A stretch of DNA of 64,000 nucleotides from Xanthomonas sp. F10 (GTDB lineage: Bacteria > Pseudomonadota > Gammaproteobacteria > Xanthomonadales > Xanthomonadaceae). The position numbers and the translations under genes were made by a program. Where the stretch lies: NCBI RefSeq assembly GCF_014206815.1, contig NZ_JACHNP010000002.1, positions 248,001-312,000 on the forward strand, read 5' to 3'. Positions 47,660 through 56,116 of this stretch are shown in pieces (position 1 is the stretch's first letter; every line of letters starts with the position of its first letter). Below the pieces are notes generated by a model. That model worked only from the letters and a program-made list of their open reading frames with translations. It was not told where the DNA came from and did not search any database.

Positions 47660-50104
47660 ATGACGTCTTCCCCGCTGCCTTCCCTGCTGCGCACACTCGC
47701 CCTGTCCTTGCTCCTGACCACGCCGGCACTGGCTGCCGCGCCGTGGCTCAGTGCCGAGGTCAACACCTTCATCGGCAGCAAGGACGACGGCAATACCTTT
47801 CCCGGCGCGTCGGCACCGTTCGGGATGATCCAGGTCAGCCCCATCGGCGCGCACTACGCCGGCTGGCGCTACGACGATCCGCAGATCCGCGGCTTCGGCC
47901 ATTCCTTCCTGTCCGGCGCCGGCTGTTGGGAACAGGGCGGGCAGGTCTCGGTGCTGCCGGTGACCGGGCGCATCGGTCCCGGCGGTGATTTCGATACGGG
48001 CGATCCGAAGGCCTTCGACCACACCCGCTACGGTGCGCGCTACCAGCACGACGGCGAGCGCGGCCAGGCCGGCTACTACAAGGTGCGGCTGACCGATTAC
48101 GGCGGCATCGATGCCGAGGCCACCGCGCTGACCCGCGCCGCGGCCGAGCGCTATACGTTTTCCACGTCGGGCGACGGCCATGTGCTGGTCAACATCGGCC
48201 AGGCCAACGCCCGCCACACGGTCACCGGCAGCACCTTGACCGTGGTCGGCGATCGCGTGGTGGAAGGCAAGCTGGTGACGCAGAGCTTCTGCGGCGGCCA
48301 CCAGTACACCACCTGGTTCCGCCTGGAGTTCGATCGCCCGTTCAAGGCCTTCGGTACCTGGGGCGAGGCCGGCGGCGTGCCGGGATCGCGCCACGGCATG
48401 GAGGGCGAGGGCAAGCCGAGCGGCGCGTGGCTCACCTTCGACCTGGGCAAGGGCCGCTCAGTCACCGCCGTCTCGGCGATCTCGCACGTGGACGCCGAGG
48501 GCGCGCGCAACAACCTGCGCAGCGAGGGTATGGCCAACGGCCGCCTGCTCGGCTTCGACGCCATGCACGCCCGCGCGCAGCAGGCGTGGGACAAGGAACT
48601 GGCCAGCGTGCGCGTGCACGGCGGCAGCGGCGACGACCGCGTGGTGTTCTACACGGCGCTGTACCACGCGCTGCTGCAGCCGCTCACCGGCAGCGACGCC
48701 GATGGCCGCTACCGCGGCTACGACGACGGCATCCACCATGCCGATGGCTGGACCTATCACGAGTTTTTCTCGCTGTGGGACACCTACCGCTCGCAGAACC
48801 AGTTGCTGGCACTGTTGCGGCCGCAGCGCGCCGCCGACATCGCGCGCTCGATCCTGGCGATCAATGCACAAGGCGGCTGGCTGCCGCGCTGGGGTTATGC
48901 CAACTTCGAGAGCAACGTGATGACCGGCGATCCGGTCACGCCGTTCCTGGTCGACCTGTGGCGCTTCGGCGCGCTGCAAGGGCGCGAGGCCGAGGCCTAC
49001 GCTGCGCTGCGCCGCAACGCCTTCGAGATGCCGCCGTTGAACTCGCGGCATGCCGGGCGCTCCGGCAATGCCAACTACCTGGCGCAGGGGTTCGTGGAGT
49101 ACGACCGCGCGTTCCCGTCCAAGGGCATGGACGTCGACCCGCACCATGGCGGCTCGGCGACGCTGGAGTACGCACTGGCCGATTGTTCGCTGTCGGCCAT
49201 GGCCGGCGCACTGGGCCATGCCGAGGACGCGGCGGTGCTGAACCGCCGCGGGCGCAACTGGCGTTCGATCTGGGATCCGTCGGTGCGCGACACGGACACC
49301 GGCTTCACCGGTTTCCCGCGGCCCCGTACCGAGGACGGTGCGTGGTACACGCCGTCGGATGGCCATTACGATCCGCGCTCGCAGCATGGCTTCCACGAAG
49401 GCACGGCCTGGCAGTACCAGTGGCTGGCGCAGCAGGACGTGCCGGGCCTGGTGGAGGCGATGCACGGGCCCGAGCAGACCGGGCGACGCCTGGACGCGTT
49501 CTTCGCCTACGACGCGCTGCTGGCCGACCCGGCCGGCGCCGCGCGCAAGGAATGGGTGGTGGGGCCGTACAGCTACTACAGCCAGTTCCGCTACAACCCC
49601 AACAACGAGCCCGACCTGCATGCGCCGTGGATGTACACGCTGATCGGCCAGCCGTGGAAGACCAGCACCGTGCTGCATGCGGCGCAGACGTTGTTCACCA
49701 ATGCGCCGAACGGCGTCACCGGCAACGACGACCTGGGCACGATGTCGGCGTGGTACCTGTTCAGCGTCATGGGCCTGTATCCGGCGGTGCCGGGCACCGG
49801 GCAGTTCCTGCTGCACGCGCCGCGTTTCTCGCGCGTCGAACTGGACGTGGCGCCAGGTCGCACGCTGCGCATCGAGGCGCCGCAGGCCGGCGACGGCAAG
49901 CTGCGCTATGTCGGGGGCGTGTCGCTGGATGGCCGTGCGCACGCGCCGGTGTGGCTGGACTGGGCGCAGTTGCGCCAGGGCGGCCGCCTGCGCTTCGACC
50001 TGCGCGATGCGCCGCAGCCGCAGGGGTGGGGCACGCAGCCGCAGGACCTGCCGGTGTCGCCGTGCGCGGCGCCGAACACCACCGCCAGCCTGCGCTGGCA
50101 CTGA
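47660..50104 (+). CDS. secreted GH92 alpha-mannosidase (third copy)
   Basis: An 814-residue exported GH92 enzyme. Signal peptide: LLRTLALSLLLTTPALAAAP; beta-sandwich domain with VNTFIGSKDDGNTFPGASAP and GFGHSFLSGAGCWEQGGQ; helical barrel with the probable acid Glu650 in NPNNEPDLHAPWMY and GNDDLGTMSAWY. Compared with the first copy, NEPDLH replaces NEPSHH, placing it in a different subgroup with presumably different linkage preference. Located 140 bases after the TonB receptor and before lacI; probably part of one transcription unit. The long open frame upstream in this phase is a shadow of the receptor gene. Confidence 0.92.
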   Translation: MTSSPLPSLLRTLALSLLLTTPALAAAPWLSAEVNTFIGSKDDGNTFPGASAPFGMIQVSPIGAHYAGWRYDDPQIRGFGHSFLSGAGCWEQGGQVSVLPVTGRIGPGGDFDTGDPKAFDHTRYGARYQHDGERGQAGYYKVRLTDYGGIDAEATALTRAAAERYTFSTSGDGHVLVNIGQANARHTVTGSTLTVVGDRVVEGKLVTQSFCGGHQYTTWFRLEFDRPFKAFGTWGEAGGVPGSRHGMEGEGKPSGAWLTFDLGKGRSVTAVSAISHVDAEGARNNLRSEGMANGRLLGFDAMHARAQQAWDKELASVRVHGGSGDDRVVFYTALYHALLQPLTGSDADGRYRGYDDGIHHADGWTYHEFFSLWDTYRSQNQLLALLRPQRAADIARSILAINAQGGWLPRWGYANFESNVMTGDPVTPFLVDLWRFGALQGREAEAYAALRRNAFEMPPLNSRHAGRSGNANYLAQGFVEYDRAFPSKGMDVDPHHGGSATLEYALADCSLSAMAGALGHAEDAAVLNRRGRNWRSIWDPSVRDTDTGFTGFPRPRTEDGAWYTPSDGHYDPRSQHGFHEGTAWQYQWLAQQDVPGLVEAMHGPEQTGRRLDAFFAYDALLADPAGAARKEWVVGPYSYYSQFRYNPNNEPDLHAPWMYTLIGQPWKTSTVLHAAQTLFTNAPNGVTGNDDLGTMSAWYLFSVMGLYPAVPGTGQFLLHAPRFSRVELDVAPGRTLRIEAPQAGDGKLRYVGGVSLDGRAHAPVWLDWAQLRQGGRLRFDLRDAPQPQGWGTQPQDLPVSPCAAPNTTASLRWH

Positions 50105-50179
50105 GTCCGCGCCGTCTCGCGGCAGGGGCGCGCAGCCGATGGTTTAGGCTGGGCGCCTCGTCCGAAAGGAATCGATCCG

Positions 50180-51352
50180 ATGCGCCAGAAGCGTCCATCT
50201 CGAACCGCATCCGCAGGCGGTGCCAAGGCCGCCAAGACCGCCTCGCGCAAGGCGGCACCGGGCACGACGAAGCCGGCCGCCAAGGCCAAGAAGACCGCGC
50301 CGGCCGCCACCGCCGCGCGCGATCGCCAGCGGGTGGTGACCGTCACCGACATCGCCGATGCGGTCGGGGTCTCGCGCGCCACCGTGTCGCTGGTGCTGCG
50401 CGGCAGCCCGCTGGTGCATGCCGACACCCGCGCGCGGGTGGAGGCGGAGCTGAAGCGGCAGCGCTACGTCTACAACCGTGGCGCCGCGAATCTACGTCGG
50501 CGCACCTCGACCTGCGTGGCCCTGGTCATCAACGACCTGGCCAATCCGTTCTTCGCCGAATTCGCCGCCGGTGTGGACGAGGCGCTGGGCGAGCAGGGCT
50601 ACGTGACCCTGCTCGGCAGCACCGGCGAATCGCCCACGCGGCAGCAGGCCGTGCTGGCCTCGCTGATGGAACACACCCCGGCCGGCGTGATCCTGTCGCC
50701 GGCCGAGGGCAGCGACGCTGCGGAACTGCACACCGTGCTGGGTGCAAGCGCGAACGTGCTGCTGTTCAACCGCGAACTCGCCGGCGCCGACGACTGGAGT
50801 TTCCTCGGCCTGGATAACCAGCGCGGCGCGCAACTGGCCACCGAGCACCTAATCGCGCTCGGCCACCGCCGCATCGCCTTCTACGGCGGCCATGCCGACT
50901 CCAGTTCCTGCCGGCAGCGTCGCGCCGGCCACGCGCAGGCGATGCGGCAGGCCAAGCTGCCGGTCGACCCTGCCTGGCTGATCGAGTCGGCGCCCAATCG
51001 CCTGGAGGCGGCGGCACGCCATGGCGAATTGTTCGTCCACGACACGCCGCCCACTGCGGCGGTCTGCTACAACGACACCGTCGCGCTCGGGCTGATGCTG
51101 GGCCTGCTCGCGCGCGGCATCCGCCCCGGCCAGGACTTCGCGATCACCGGTTTCGACGACATCCCCGAGGCCGCGGTGAGCACGCCCGCGCTGACCACGC
51201 TCGCCGCGCAGCCGCGTGCCCGCGGTCGCCAGGCGGCGCAATTGGTGCTGGAGCGGCTGGACGCCGCCGTAGCGCCGCGCAGGACGATCGTGCCGGTGAG
51301 CCTGTCGGTGCGCGAGAGCAGCGGAGCGCCGGTCGCGCCCGCACGCACCTAG
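50180..51352 (+). CDS. LacI-family regulator with Lys/Ala-rich N-terminal tail (mannose locus 2)
   Basis: A 390-residue LacI/GalR protein, closely paralogous to the one at 17204-18253: HTH VTVTDIADAVGVSRATVSLV, then LRGSPLVHADTRARV, effector domain VALVINDLANPFFAEFAAGV and GFDDIPEAAVSTPAL. Unlike the paralogue it has about 50 extra N-terminal residues rich in Lys, Ala and Pro (AKAAKTASRKAAPGTTKPAA) resembling a histone-H1 tail, possibly for non-specific DNA contact. AGGAATCGATCCGA at its start matches the common operator at 10 of 14. Identical recognition-helix residues suggest that both regulators see the same sites. Confidence 0.9.
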   Translation: MRQKRPSRTASAGGAKAAKTASRKAAPGTTKPAAKAKKTAPAATAARDRQRVVTVTDIADAVGVSRATVSLVLRGSPLVHADTRARVEAELKRQRYVYNRGAANLRRRTSTCVALVINDLANPFFAEFAAGVDEALGEQGYVTLLGSTGESPTRQQAVLASLMEHTPAGVILSPAEGSDAAELHTVLGASANVLLFNRELAGADDWSFLGLDNQRGAQLATEHLIALGHRRIAFYGGHADSSSCRQRRAGHAQAMRQAKLPVDPAWLIESAPNRLEAAARHGELFVHDTPPTAAVCYNDTVALGLMLGLLARGIRPGQDFAITGFDDIPEAAVSTPALTTLAAQPRARGRQAAQLVLERLDAAVAPRRTIVPVSLSVRESSGAPVAPART

Positions 51353-51537
51353 CGCTGCGAACGCGGCTGCGACCGCGGCAGCCATGCGGGATGGCAAGTC
51401 ATTGTGTGCAGTGCCATCGCGACGCCCTCTAGACAGGGGCGGGCAGATAGTGGGTCTCACCCGCACAGCGGCACGTTCCGCGGGTTCGTGGTGAGCGAGC
51501 GCTTCGCCCCCTTCTTCCTTTCGTCGAGAGCCGTCTC

Positions 51538-51981
51538 ATGCCTCTGCAGACTGCACCGCGCCGTTCCGTGGTGGCCAACGCCATCTACGGCTTGCTCAAT
51601 CCCATTCCGTTCGGCTGCTTCGTCGCCGCATTGATCTTCGACATCGTCTACGTCCGCAGCGGGGTGATCCTGTGGACCAAGGCGGCTGCCTGGCTGATCG
51701 CGATCGGGCTGGTCATCGCCATCGTGCCGCGCCTGATCAACCTGGTGCAGGTCTGGATCACCTCGCGGCGCTCGGTGCTGCAGGTGGAACGGCTCGACTT
51801 CTGGCTGAACCTGCTCGCCGTCGTCGCCGCCATTTTCAATTCCTTCGTGCACAGCCGCGATGCGTATGCGGTGGTCCCGGCAGGGCTCTGGCTCTCGATC
51901 GCCACGGTGGCGCTGTTGGCGATCGGGCATGTGCTCATTGCCATCCGCACCATGCCACGCGAGGGCTACGCCCATGGCTAA
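51538..51981 (+). CDS. DUF2231-type membrane protein
   Basis: A 147-residue inner-membrane protein with four hydrophobic helices and the DUF2231 pattern: NPIPFGCFVAALIFDIVYVR in helix 1 and FWLNLLAVVAAIFNSFVHSR DAY in helix 3. DUF2231 proteins are often partnered with redox or heme proteins. The stop overlaps the start of the PQQ-type dehydrogenase gene by eight bases, so the two are coupled; it may anchor or electron-connect that enzyme. Function not established. Confidence 0.8.
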   Translation: MPLQTAPRRSVVANAIYGLLNPIPFGCFVAALIFDIVYVRSGVILWTKAAAWLIAIGLVIAIVPRLINLVQVWITSRRSVLQVERLDFWLNLLAVVAAIFNSFVHSRDAYAVVPAGLWLSIATVALLAIGHVLIAIRTMPREGYAHG

Positions 51982-53278
51982 GCGCCTGTGCCTGTCCGTC
52001 TTCGCGCTGAGCTGCGCGGTGGCCTTGGCCGCCTGCAGCGGCAAGGCTTCGATCGAGCCGACCCAACAGGCGGGCAACGCGCCGCCGCTGCCGCAGCCGC
52101 GCAACTTCCTGCTGCCGCCGATGCAGGTTCCCGAAGGGGTGGGCTGGAAGGAGGGGCAGGCGCCCACGGTGGCGGCGGGCCTGAAGATCGAGAAGATCGC
52201 CGGAGGCTTGAAACATCCGCGCCAGCTGTACGTGCTGCCCAACGACGACGTGCTGGTGGTGGAAGCCAATTCGCCGGGGATGGAACCGGTCACCACGCCC
52301 AAGCAACTGATTGCGGGGCTGGTCCAGAGCCGCTCCGGCAAGAGCGCCAAGGGCGGCAATCGCATCACCCTACTGCGCAGGACCGCGGACGGCCGATGGG
52401 AGCAGCATGCGTTCCTGAAGGGGCTGCACTCGCCGTTCGGGGTGCAGCTGATTGGCGATGCGCTGTATGTCGCCAACACCGACAACATCATGAAGTTCCC
52501 CTACGTCGCGGGCCAGACCGAGATCACCGCGCCCGGCACGCTGTTCGCCGATCTCCCCGGCACGATCGAGCGCCATTGGACCAAGGCACTGCTGGCCAGC
52601 CCCGACGGACGCAAGCTGTACGTCGGCGTGGGCTCCAACAGCAACATCGGCGAGAACGGGCTGGACGTGGAGTACCGCCGTGCGGCCATCCTGGAAGTGG
52701 ACGTGGCCTCGGCCAGCAGCCGCATCTTCGCCTCGGGCATCCGCAATCCGACCGGGCTGCAGTGGGAGCCGCGCACCGGCAAGCTGTGGGCGATCGCCAA
52801 CGAGCGCGACGAGATCGGCGCCGACCTGGTGCCCGACTACCTGACCTCGGTGCAGGACGGCGGCTTCTACGGCTGGCCGTACAGCTACTACGGACAGAAC
52901 GTGGATGTGCGGGTCAAGGATCAGCGCCCGGATCTGGTGGCCAAGGCGATCAAGCCGGACTACGCGCTGGGCTCGCATGTGGCCGCGCTCGGCCTGTGGT
53001 TCTCCCGTGGCGGTACGCTGCCGGCGAAGTACCGCGAAGGTGCGTTCGTGGCCGAGCACGGCAGCTGGAACCGCTCGCCGCTCAGCGGCTACCAGGTGGT
53101 GTACGTGCCGTTCCGGCAGGGCCGGCCGGTCGGCCCGCCGCAGACCGTGGTCAGCGGCTTCCACTCGCAGGACGAGTCGCAGCTGTTCGGCGCCCCGGTC
53201 GGCCTGGCACAGGACAAGGACGGCGCGCTGCTGATTGCCGACGACGTCGGCAACAGCGTCTGGCGCGTGCGTTTCTGA
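51974..53278 (+). CDS. PQQ-dependent sugar dehydrogenase-like lipoprotein (sorbosone dehydrogenase family)
   Basis: A 434-residue lipoprotein: signal with lipobox VALAAC (Cys about residue 20), then a six-bladed beta-propeller of the soluble-glucose/sorbosone dehydrogenase group. Blade motifs include GLKHPRQLYVLPNDDVLVVE, SPDGRKLYVGVGSNSNIGEN, FASGIRNPTGLQWEP, ERDEIGADLVPDYLTSV and the C-terminal HGSWNRSPLSGYQVVYVPF. These retain the residues around the PQQ pocket. It would oxidise a sugar or aldose in the periplasm. Coupled with the DUF2231 membrane protein. Substrate unknown. Confidence 0.85.
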   Translation: MAKRLCLSVFALSCAVALAACSGKASIEPTQQAGNAPPLPQPRNFLLPPMQVPEGVGWKEGQAPTVAAGLKIEKIAGGLKHPRQLYVLPNDDVLVVEANSPGMEPVTTPKQLIAGLVQSRSGKSAKGGNRITLLRRTADGRWEQHAFLKGLHSPFGVQLIGDALYVANTDNIMKFPYVAGQTEITAPGTLFADLPGTIERHWTKALLASPDGRKLYVGVGSNSNIGENGLDVEYRRAAILEVDVASASSRIFASGIRNPTGLQWEPRTGKLWAIANERDEIGADLVPDYLTSVQDGGFYGWPYSYYGQNVDVRVKDQRPDLVAKAIKPDYALGSHVAALGLWFSRGGTLPAKYREGAFVAEHGSWNRSPLSGYQVVYVPFRQGRPVGPPQTVVSGFHSQDESQLFGAPVGLAQDKDGALLIADDVGNSVWRVRF

Positions 53279-53290
53279 CCGATCGCGTGA

Positions 53291-53316
53291 CGCCGCTCAC
53301 ATGCACGTGAGCGGCG
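53291..53316 (+). terminator. hairpin after the dehydrogenase gene
   Basis: A perfect 10-bp stem (CGCCGCTCAC with GTGAGCGGCG) and six-base loop, 13 bases after the stop. There is no T tract, so it may only protect the 3-prime end or act in both directions against the convergent darG-like gene. Confidence 0.5.
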
Positions 53317-53436
53317 GCGCCTGCACGCGATGCAGCGGGCTGCACGGGCGCCGGCCATGACGTCGTGCCGCGGTGTCGCATTGCGGAGGTTCGTGCTGCA
53401 ACACCTGCGCGGTGGCGCGCCATCGCAGCGCCACGC

Positions 53437-54531
53437 TCAGCGCAAGCGGATCCAATCCAGCGCCAGCAGCGTGTCGATCATCGCGGCCGCCGCGCGCAGG
53501 GCTTCTTCCGATTCCCCAATCGCCTGTGCGTCACGCAAGTGGGCAAGGAGTTGCTGTGCGTCGTGCAACTGTCCGGGATGCGCCGCCTGGAGATGGCGCG
53601 TGGCCTGGAACACCGTCATGAGCTCCTCGGCCTGGTCGGTGTTCCTGATCCGGGCGAACAGGTTCACGGCCTTGGCGATTTCCGCTTCGTAGGATGCATA
53701 TGTTCTGGCGAACCGGGCATGCTCCCTGTCGTACTGGGGCGAGGCGCGCAGCGCCATGGTGCGTCCCTGCGGCTGCTCGTGCAGCCAGTTGCGGTTGGCC
53801 AAGTCGGTCAGGATGGACCGGACATCGCCCTGGCGCGGTCCGCGGCCGGCATTGCCGAACGCCAGCCCGGTCGGCACGCCCAGTTCGGTCATGGCCCAGC
53901 AGAGCTTCTGGAACAGCGTACGCCCGAGCGGCCGCGCCTCCGGCCGGGCCTGCAGCCGCCGCAGCACTTCCATGATCGCGATCCAGCCTGGCTGGGGCGC
54001 GACCCGCGTGCCAGTGCCCTCGGCCGACCCATGCCCCGGCTGCGACAGGAAGGCGGGCTCGAGTTGCGCCAGCGGCGTGCCGTAGGGCGCATAGACCTCG
54101 ATGTCGACCGGCAGGTGCGCGAGTCTGCGGTAGATCAGCGGACCCACCTCGCCCCAGGCCAGGCCGCCGTTGCCGCACCCCAGCGGCGGCAGGGCAAGAC
54201 TGCGCACGTCCCATTCGCGCAGATGCGCGGCGAGGTAGTCCAGCCCTGCGTCGATGTCCTCGAGCCGCGACGGCGAGCGCCAATGGCGCTTGGTCGGGAA
54301 ATTGAGAATGCGGATGCCGCTGGCATCCTGATAGAGAGACGGTTCGCCGATACGCACGCGGCCCTCCCTGCAGCGCGCCGCGTAGTCTTCGAACATGGCC
54401 GGGTAGCGCCGCTTGAATTCCTGCGCGATGCCCTTGCCCATGATGCCGGCGCAATTGACCGCATTCGCGTAGACCTGGGCGTGGCTGGCGAACAGGTCGC
54501 CGATACGTGCCTTGAACATGCTGCGATCCAT
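53437..54531 (-). CDS. darG: DarG-like macrodomain antitoxin without an adjacent DarT
   Basis: A 364-residue protein with the two-domain layout of DarG. The N-terminal macrodomain (about 1-155) has ARIGDLFASHAQVYANAVNC, GIMGKGIAQEFKRRYP and ALPPLGCGNGGLAWGEV, the motifs that bind ADP-ribose and remove it from thymidine in DNA. The C-terminal half (GRTLFQKLCWAMTELGVPTG ... GDVRSILTDLANRNWLHE ... RIRNTDQAEELMTVFQATRH) fits the DarG C-terminal domain that neutralises DarT. DarT, which ADP-ribosylates thymidine, is normally encoded just before darG; no such gene is present on either side. ATG 54519 is an alternative start. Confidence 0.8.
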   Translation of the reverse strand: MDRSMFKARIGDLFASHAQVYANAVNCAGIMGKGIAQEFKRRYPAMFEDYAARCREGRVRIGEPSLYQDASGIRILNFPTKRHWRSPSRLEDIDAGLDYLAAHLREWDVRSLALPPLGCGNGGLAWGEVGPLIYRRLAHLPVDIEVYAPYGTPLAQLEPAFLSQPGHGSAEGTGTRVAPQPGWIAIMEVLRRLQARPEARPLGRTLFQKLCWAMTELGVPTGLAFGNAGRGPRQGDVRSILTDLANRNWLHEQPQGRTMALRASPQYDREHARFARTYASYEAEIAKAVNLFARIRNTDQAEELMTVFQATRHLQAAHPGQLHDAQQLLAHLRDAQAIGESEEALRAAAAMIDTLLALDWIRLR

Positions 54532-54830
54532 CGATGGAGAAATCCCCGAGCCAGCGCCGACCGCTCGCCCGCGACGGGCAGGGCGCGCCGCGGGTGCGGT
54601 GGGCGCCGTGCATGGCCTGGCCCAGGACGGGCCAACGCGGCCGCGGTGATGACGCGTCAGCGCACGTGCGCAAACAACGTCCTGCAACGAAAAGGCGGCC
54701 ATGGCGGCAGCGGGGAGCGCGCGAGCATGCGGCGGCGGCGTCTCATGTCTTGAGATCGGCGACCCAGGGGACGGTACAGGTTGCATGCGATCGCCGACGC
54801 AAGGCCTCCCATCGATGGCAACGAGCCTCG

Positions 54831-54886
54831 GTCGTAGGAGCGGCTTCAGCCGCGACGGGTTACCGGCGATGCCTCGTCGCGGCTGA
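54831..54886. repeat. GTAG-type REP element, right arm truncated
   Basis: The left arm (54831-54856) is complete and begins GTCGTAGGAGCGGCTTCAGC. The right arm keeps only GTCGCGGCTGA (54876-54886), so the outer half has been lost or replaced. Confidence 0.8.
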
Positions 54887-54924
54887 TCTGGGCAGAACAA
54901 CAACGTGGGCGGCTTGCTGGCCAC

Positions 54925-54948
54925 ATATGAATCGTATACGATCCATAT
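54925..54948. promoter_or_regulatory. 24-base palindrome: probable ParD-like operator
   Basis: An inner perfect palindrome ATCGTATACGAT (54931-54942) is flanked by ATATGA and CCATAT, so 22 of 24 positions obey twofold symmetry. It lies 25 bases before the parD-like start, in the only A+T-rich patch here, and would cover the promoter. Ribbon-helix-helix antitoxins commonly bind such sites to repress their own operon. Confidence 0.65.
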
Positions 54949-54972
54949 ATCCTCCATTTCGGGAGCCCACTC

Positions 54973-55185
54973 ATGGGCATCGTCAACATCGACGACGACC
55001 TGCACGATCAGTTGCGCCGCGCCTGCACGGTGACCAGCCGGTCGATCAACGCGCAGGCCAACTTCTGGATCAAGGTCGGCATGCTGTGCGAGATGAATCC
55101 GGAGCTGTCGTTCCAGGACATCGTGGCGCGCGAGCTGCGCGCGGCGGGGGTGCGGCCGCAGGCGGTGACGCCGGGGCGGACGTGA
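54973..55185 (+). CDS. ParD-like antitoxin (ribbon-helix-helix)
   Basis: A 70-residue protein beginning MGIVNIDDDLHDQLRRACTV then TSRSINAQANFWIKVGMLCE, the pattern of the ParD-like antitoxin family: a beta strand for operator binding followed by two helices. GGGAG (54961-54965) gives a good ribosome-binding site. Its stop overlaps the GTG start of the aminopeptidase gene (GTGA at 55182-55185), so the two are coupled as in a toxin-antitoxin operon, but the partner is methionine aminopeptidase instead of a ParE toxin. The palindrome upstream fits autoregulation. Confidence 0.85.
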   Translation: MGIVNIDDDLHDQLRRACTVTSRSINAQANFWIKVGMLCEMNPELSFQDIVARELRAAGVRPQAVTPGRT

Positions 55186-55958
55186 TCAAGCGGCCGGACG
55201 AGCTGGCGCTGCTGGCGGAGTCCGGGCGCCTGCTGGCACAGGTGTTCGCCCGGCTGGACAGGATGTCGCTGCTGGGCCGCAGCACCCTGGAACTCAACGA
55301 TCTGGTCGAACGGATGATCGTGGACGAACTGGGCGCACGGCCGGCGAGCAAGGGCCAGTACGGGTTCCCGTTCGTGCTCAATGCTTCCATCGACGACGTG
55401 GTCTGCCACGGTGTGCCGTCGGCCGACGATGTGCTGCGCGATGGGCAGATCGTCAATCTGGACATCACGCTGGAGAAGCACGGCTATATCGCCGACTCCA
55501 GCACCACCTACCTGGTGGGGGAAGTGGCCTATCCGGCGCGGCGGCTGGTGCAGGCCGCCTACCAGGCGATGTGGAAGGGCATCGCCGCGGTGCGTCCCGG
55601 CGCGCGGCTGGGCGACATCGGCCACGCCATCGCGCGGCATGCGCGCACGCAGGGCTACACCGTGGTGAAGGAGTACTGCGGGCATGGCATCGGCCGCGCC
55701 ATGCACGAGGAACCGCAGATCCTGCACTACGGTCATGCTGGCACCGGCCTGGAGCTGCGCGAGGGCATGGTGTTCACCATCGAGCCGATGCTCAACCAGG
55801 GGCGCGCGGCGATCCGCTCGCTGCCCGAGCAATGGCCGGTGCACACGCGCGACGGCAAGCTCTCGGCGCAGTTCGAGCACACCGTGGCGGTGACCGCCAG
55901 CGGCGTGCGGGTGCTGACCTTGCGGCCGGGCGAAGTGCCGTTGTGCCGGGTGGGGTGA
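55182..55958 (+). CDS. map: type I methionine aminopeptidase (ParD-linked paralogue)
   Basis: A 258-residue MetAP, which removes the initiator Met from new proteins. Every metal or catalytic position is intact: DVVCHGVP, VNLDIT, IADSSTTY, GHGIGRAMHEEPQ, FTIEPM and SAQFEHT, corresponding to E. coli His79, Asp97, Asp108, His171, Glu204 and Glu235. GTG 55182 overlaps the parD-like stop. The housekeeping map in this group normally lies beside the ribosomal/translation gene rpsB, so this is likely a second copy. Whether it is a toxin-like component, or an enzyme whose level the antitoxin-like protein controls, is open. Confidence 0.93.
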   Translation: MIKRPDELALLAESGRLLAQVFARLDRMSLLGRSTLELNDLVERMIVDELGARPASKGQYGFPFVLNASIDDVVCHGVPSADDVLRDGQIVNLDITLEKHGYIADSSTTYLVGEVAYPARRLVQAAYQAMWKGIAAVRPGARLGDIGHAIARHARTQGYTVVKEYCGHGIGRAMHEEPQILHYGHAGTGLELREGMVFTIEPMLNQGRAAIRSLPEQWPVHTRDGKLSAQFEHTVAVTASGVRVLTLRPGEVPLCRVG

Positions 55959-56039
55959 GGGCAGTGATCGGCGCTGTGGTGTGGATGCGAACGATGCTGC
56001 GCAACGATGAGAGACGACCTTCTCGTCATGCTTGGTCGC

Positions 56040-56063
56040 GTCGCGGCTGAAGCCGCTCCTACG
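56040..56063 (-). repeat. GTAG-type REP half-element
   Basis: A single 24-base arm ending ...GCCGCTCCTACG, with no partner arm within 150 bases, between the convergent map and RND genes. Confidence 0.8.
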
Positions 56064-56116
56064 GAGAGGGGCGGCAGCGCCAGCGGCGCGTTGGCTCGAC
56101 GCATGGACATGCCGGT

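Larger units (their letters stand above)
54532..54972. other. intergenic region between darG-like and parD-like genes
   Basis: About 440 bases between divergent genes. No remnant of DarT was found. It contains an incomplete GTAG-type REP (54831-54886) and the 24-base palindrome before the parD-like gene (54925-54948); sequence becomes markedly A+T-rich at 54920-54955. Confidence 0.6.

Noticed and set aside
54532..54972. Hidden DarT remnant upstream of the darG-like gene
   Set aside because: Reading both strands shows only repeat sequence, the palindrome and non-coding frames.
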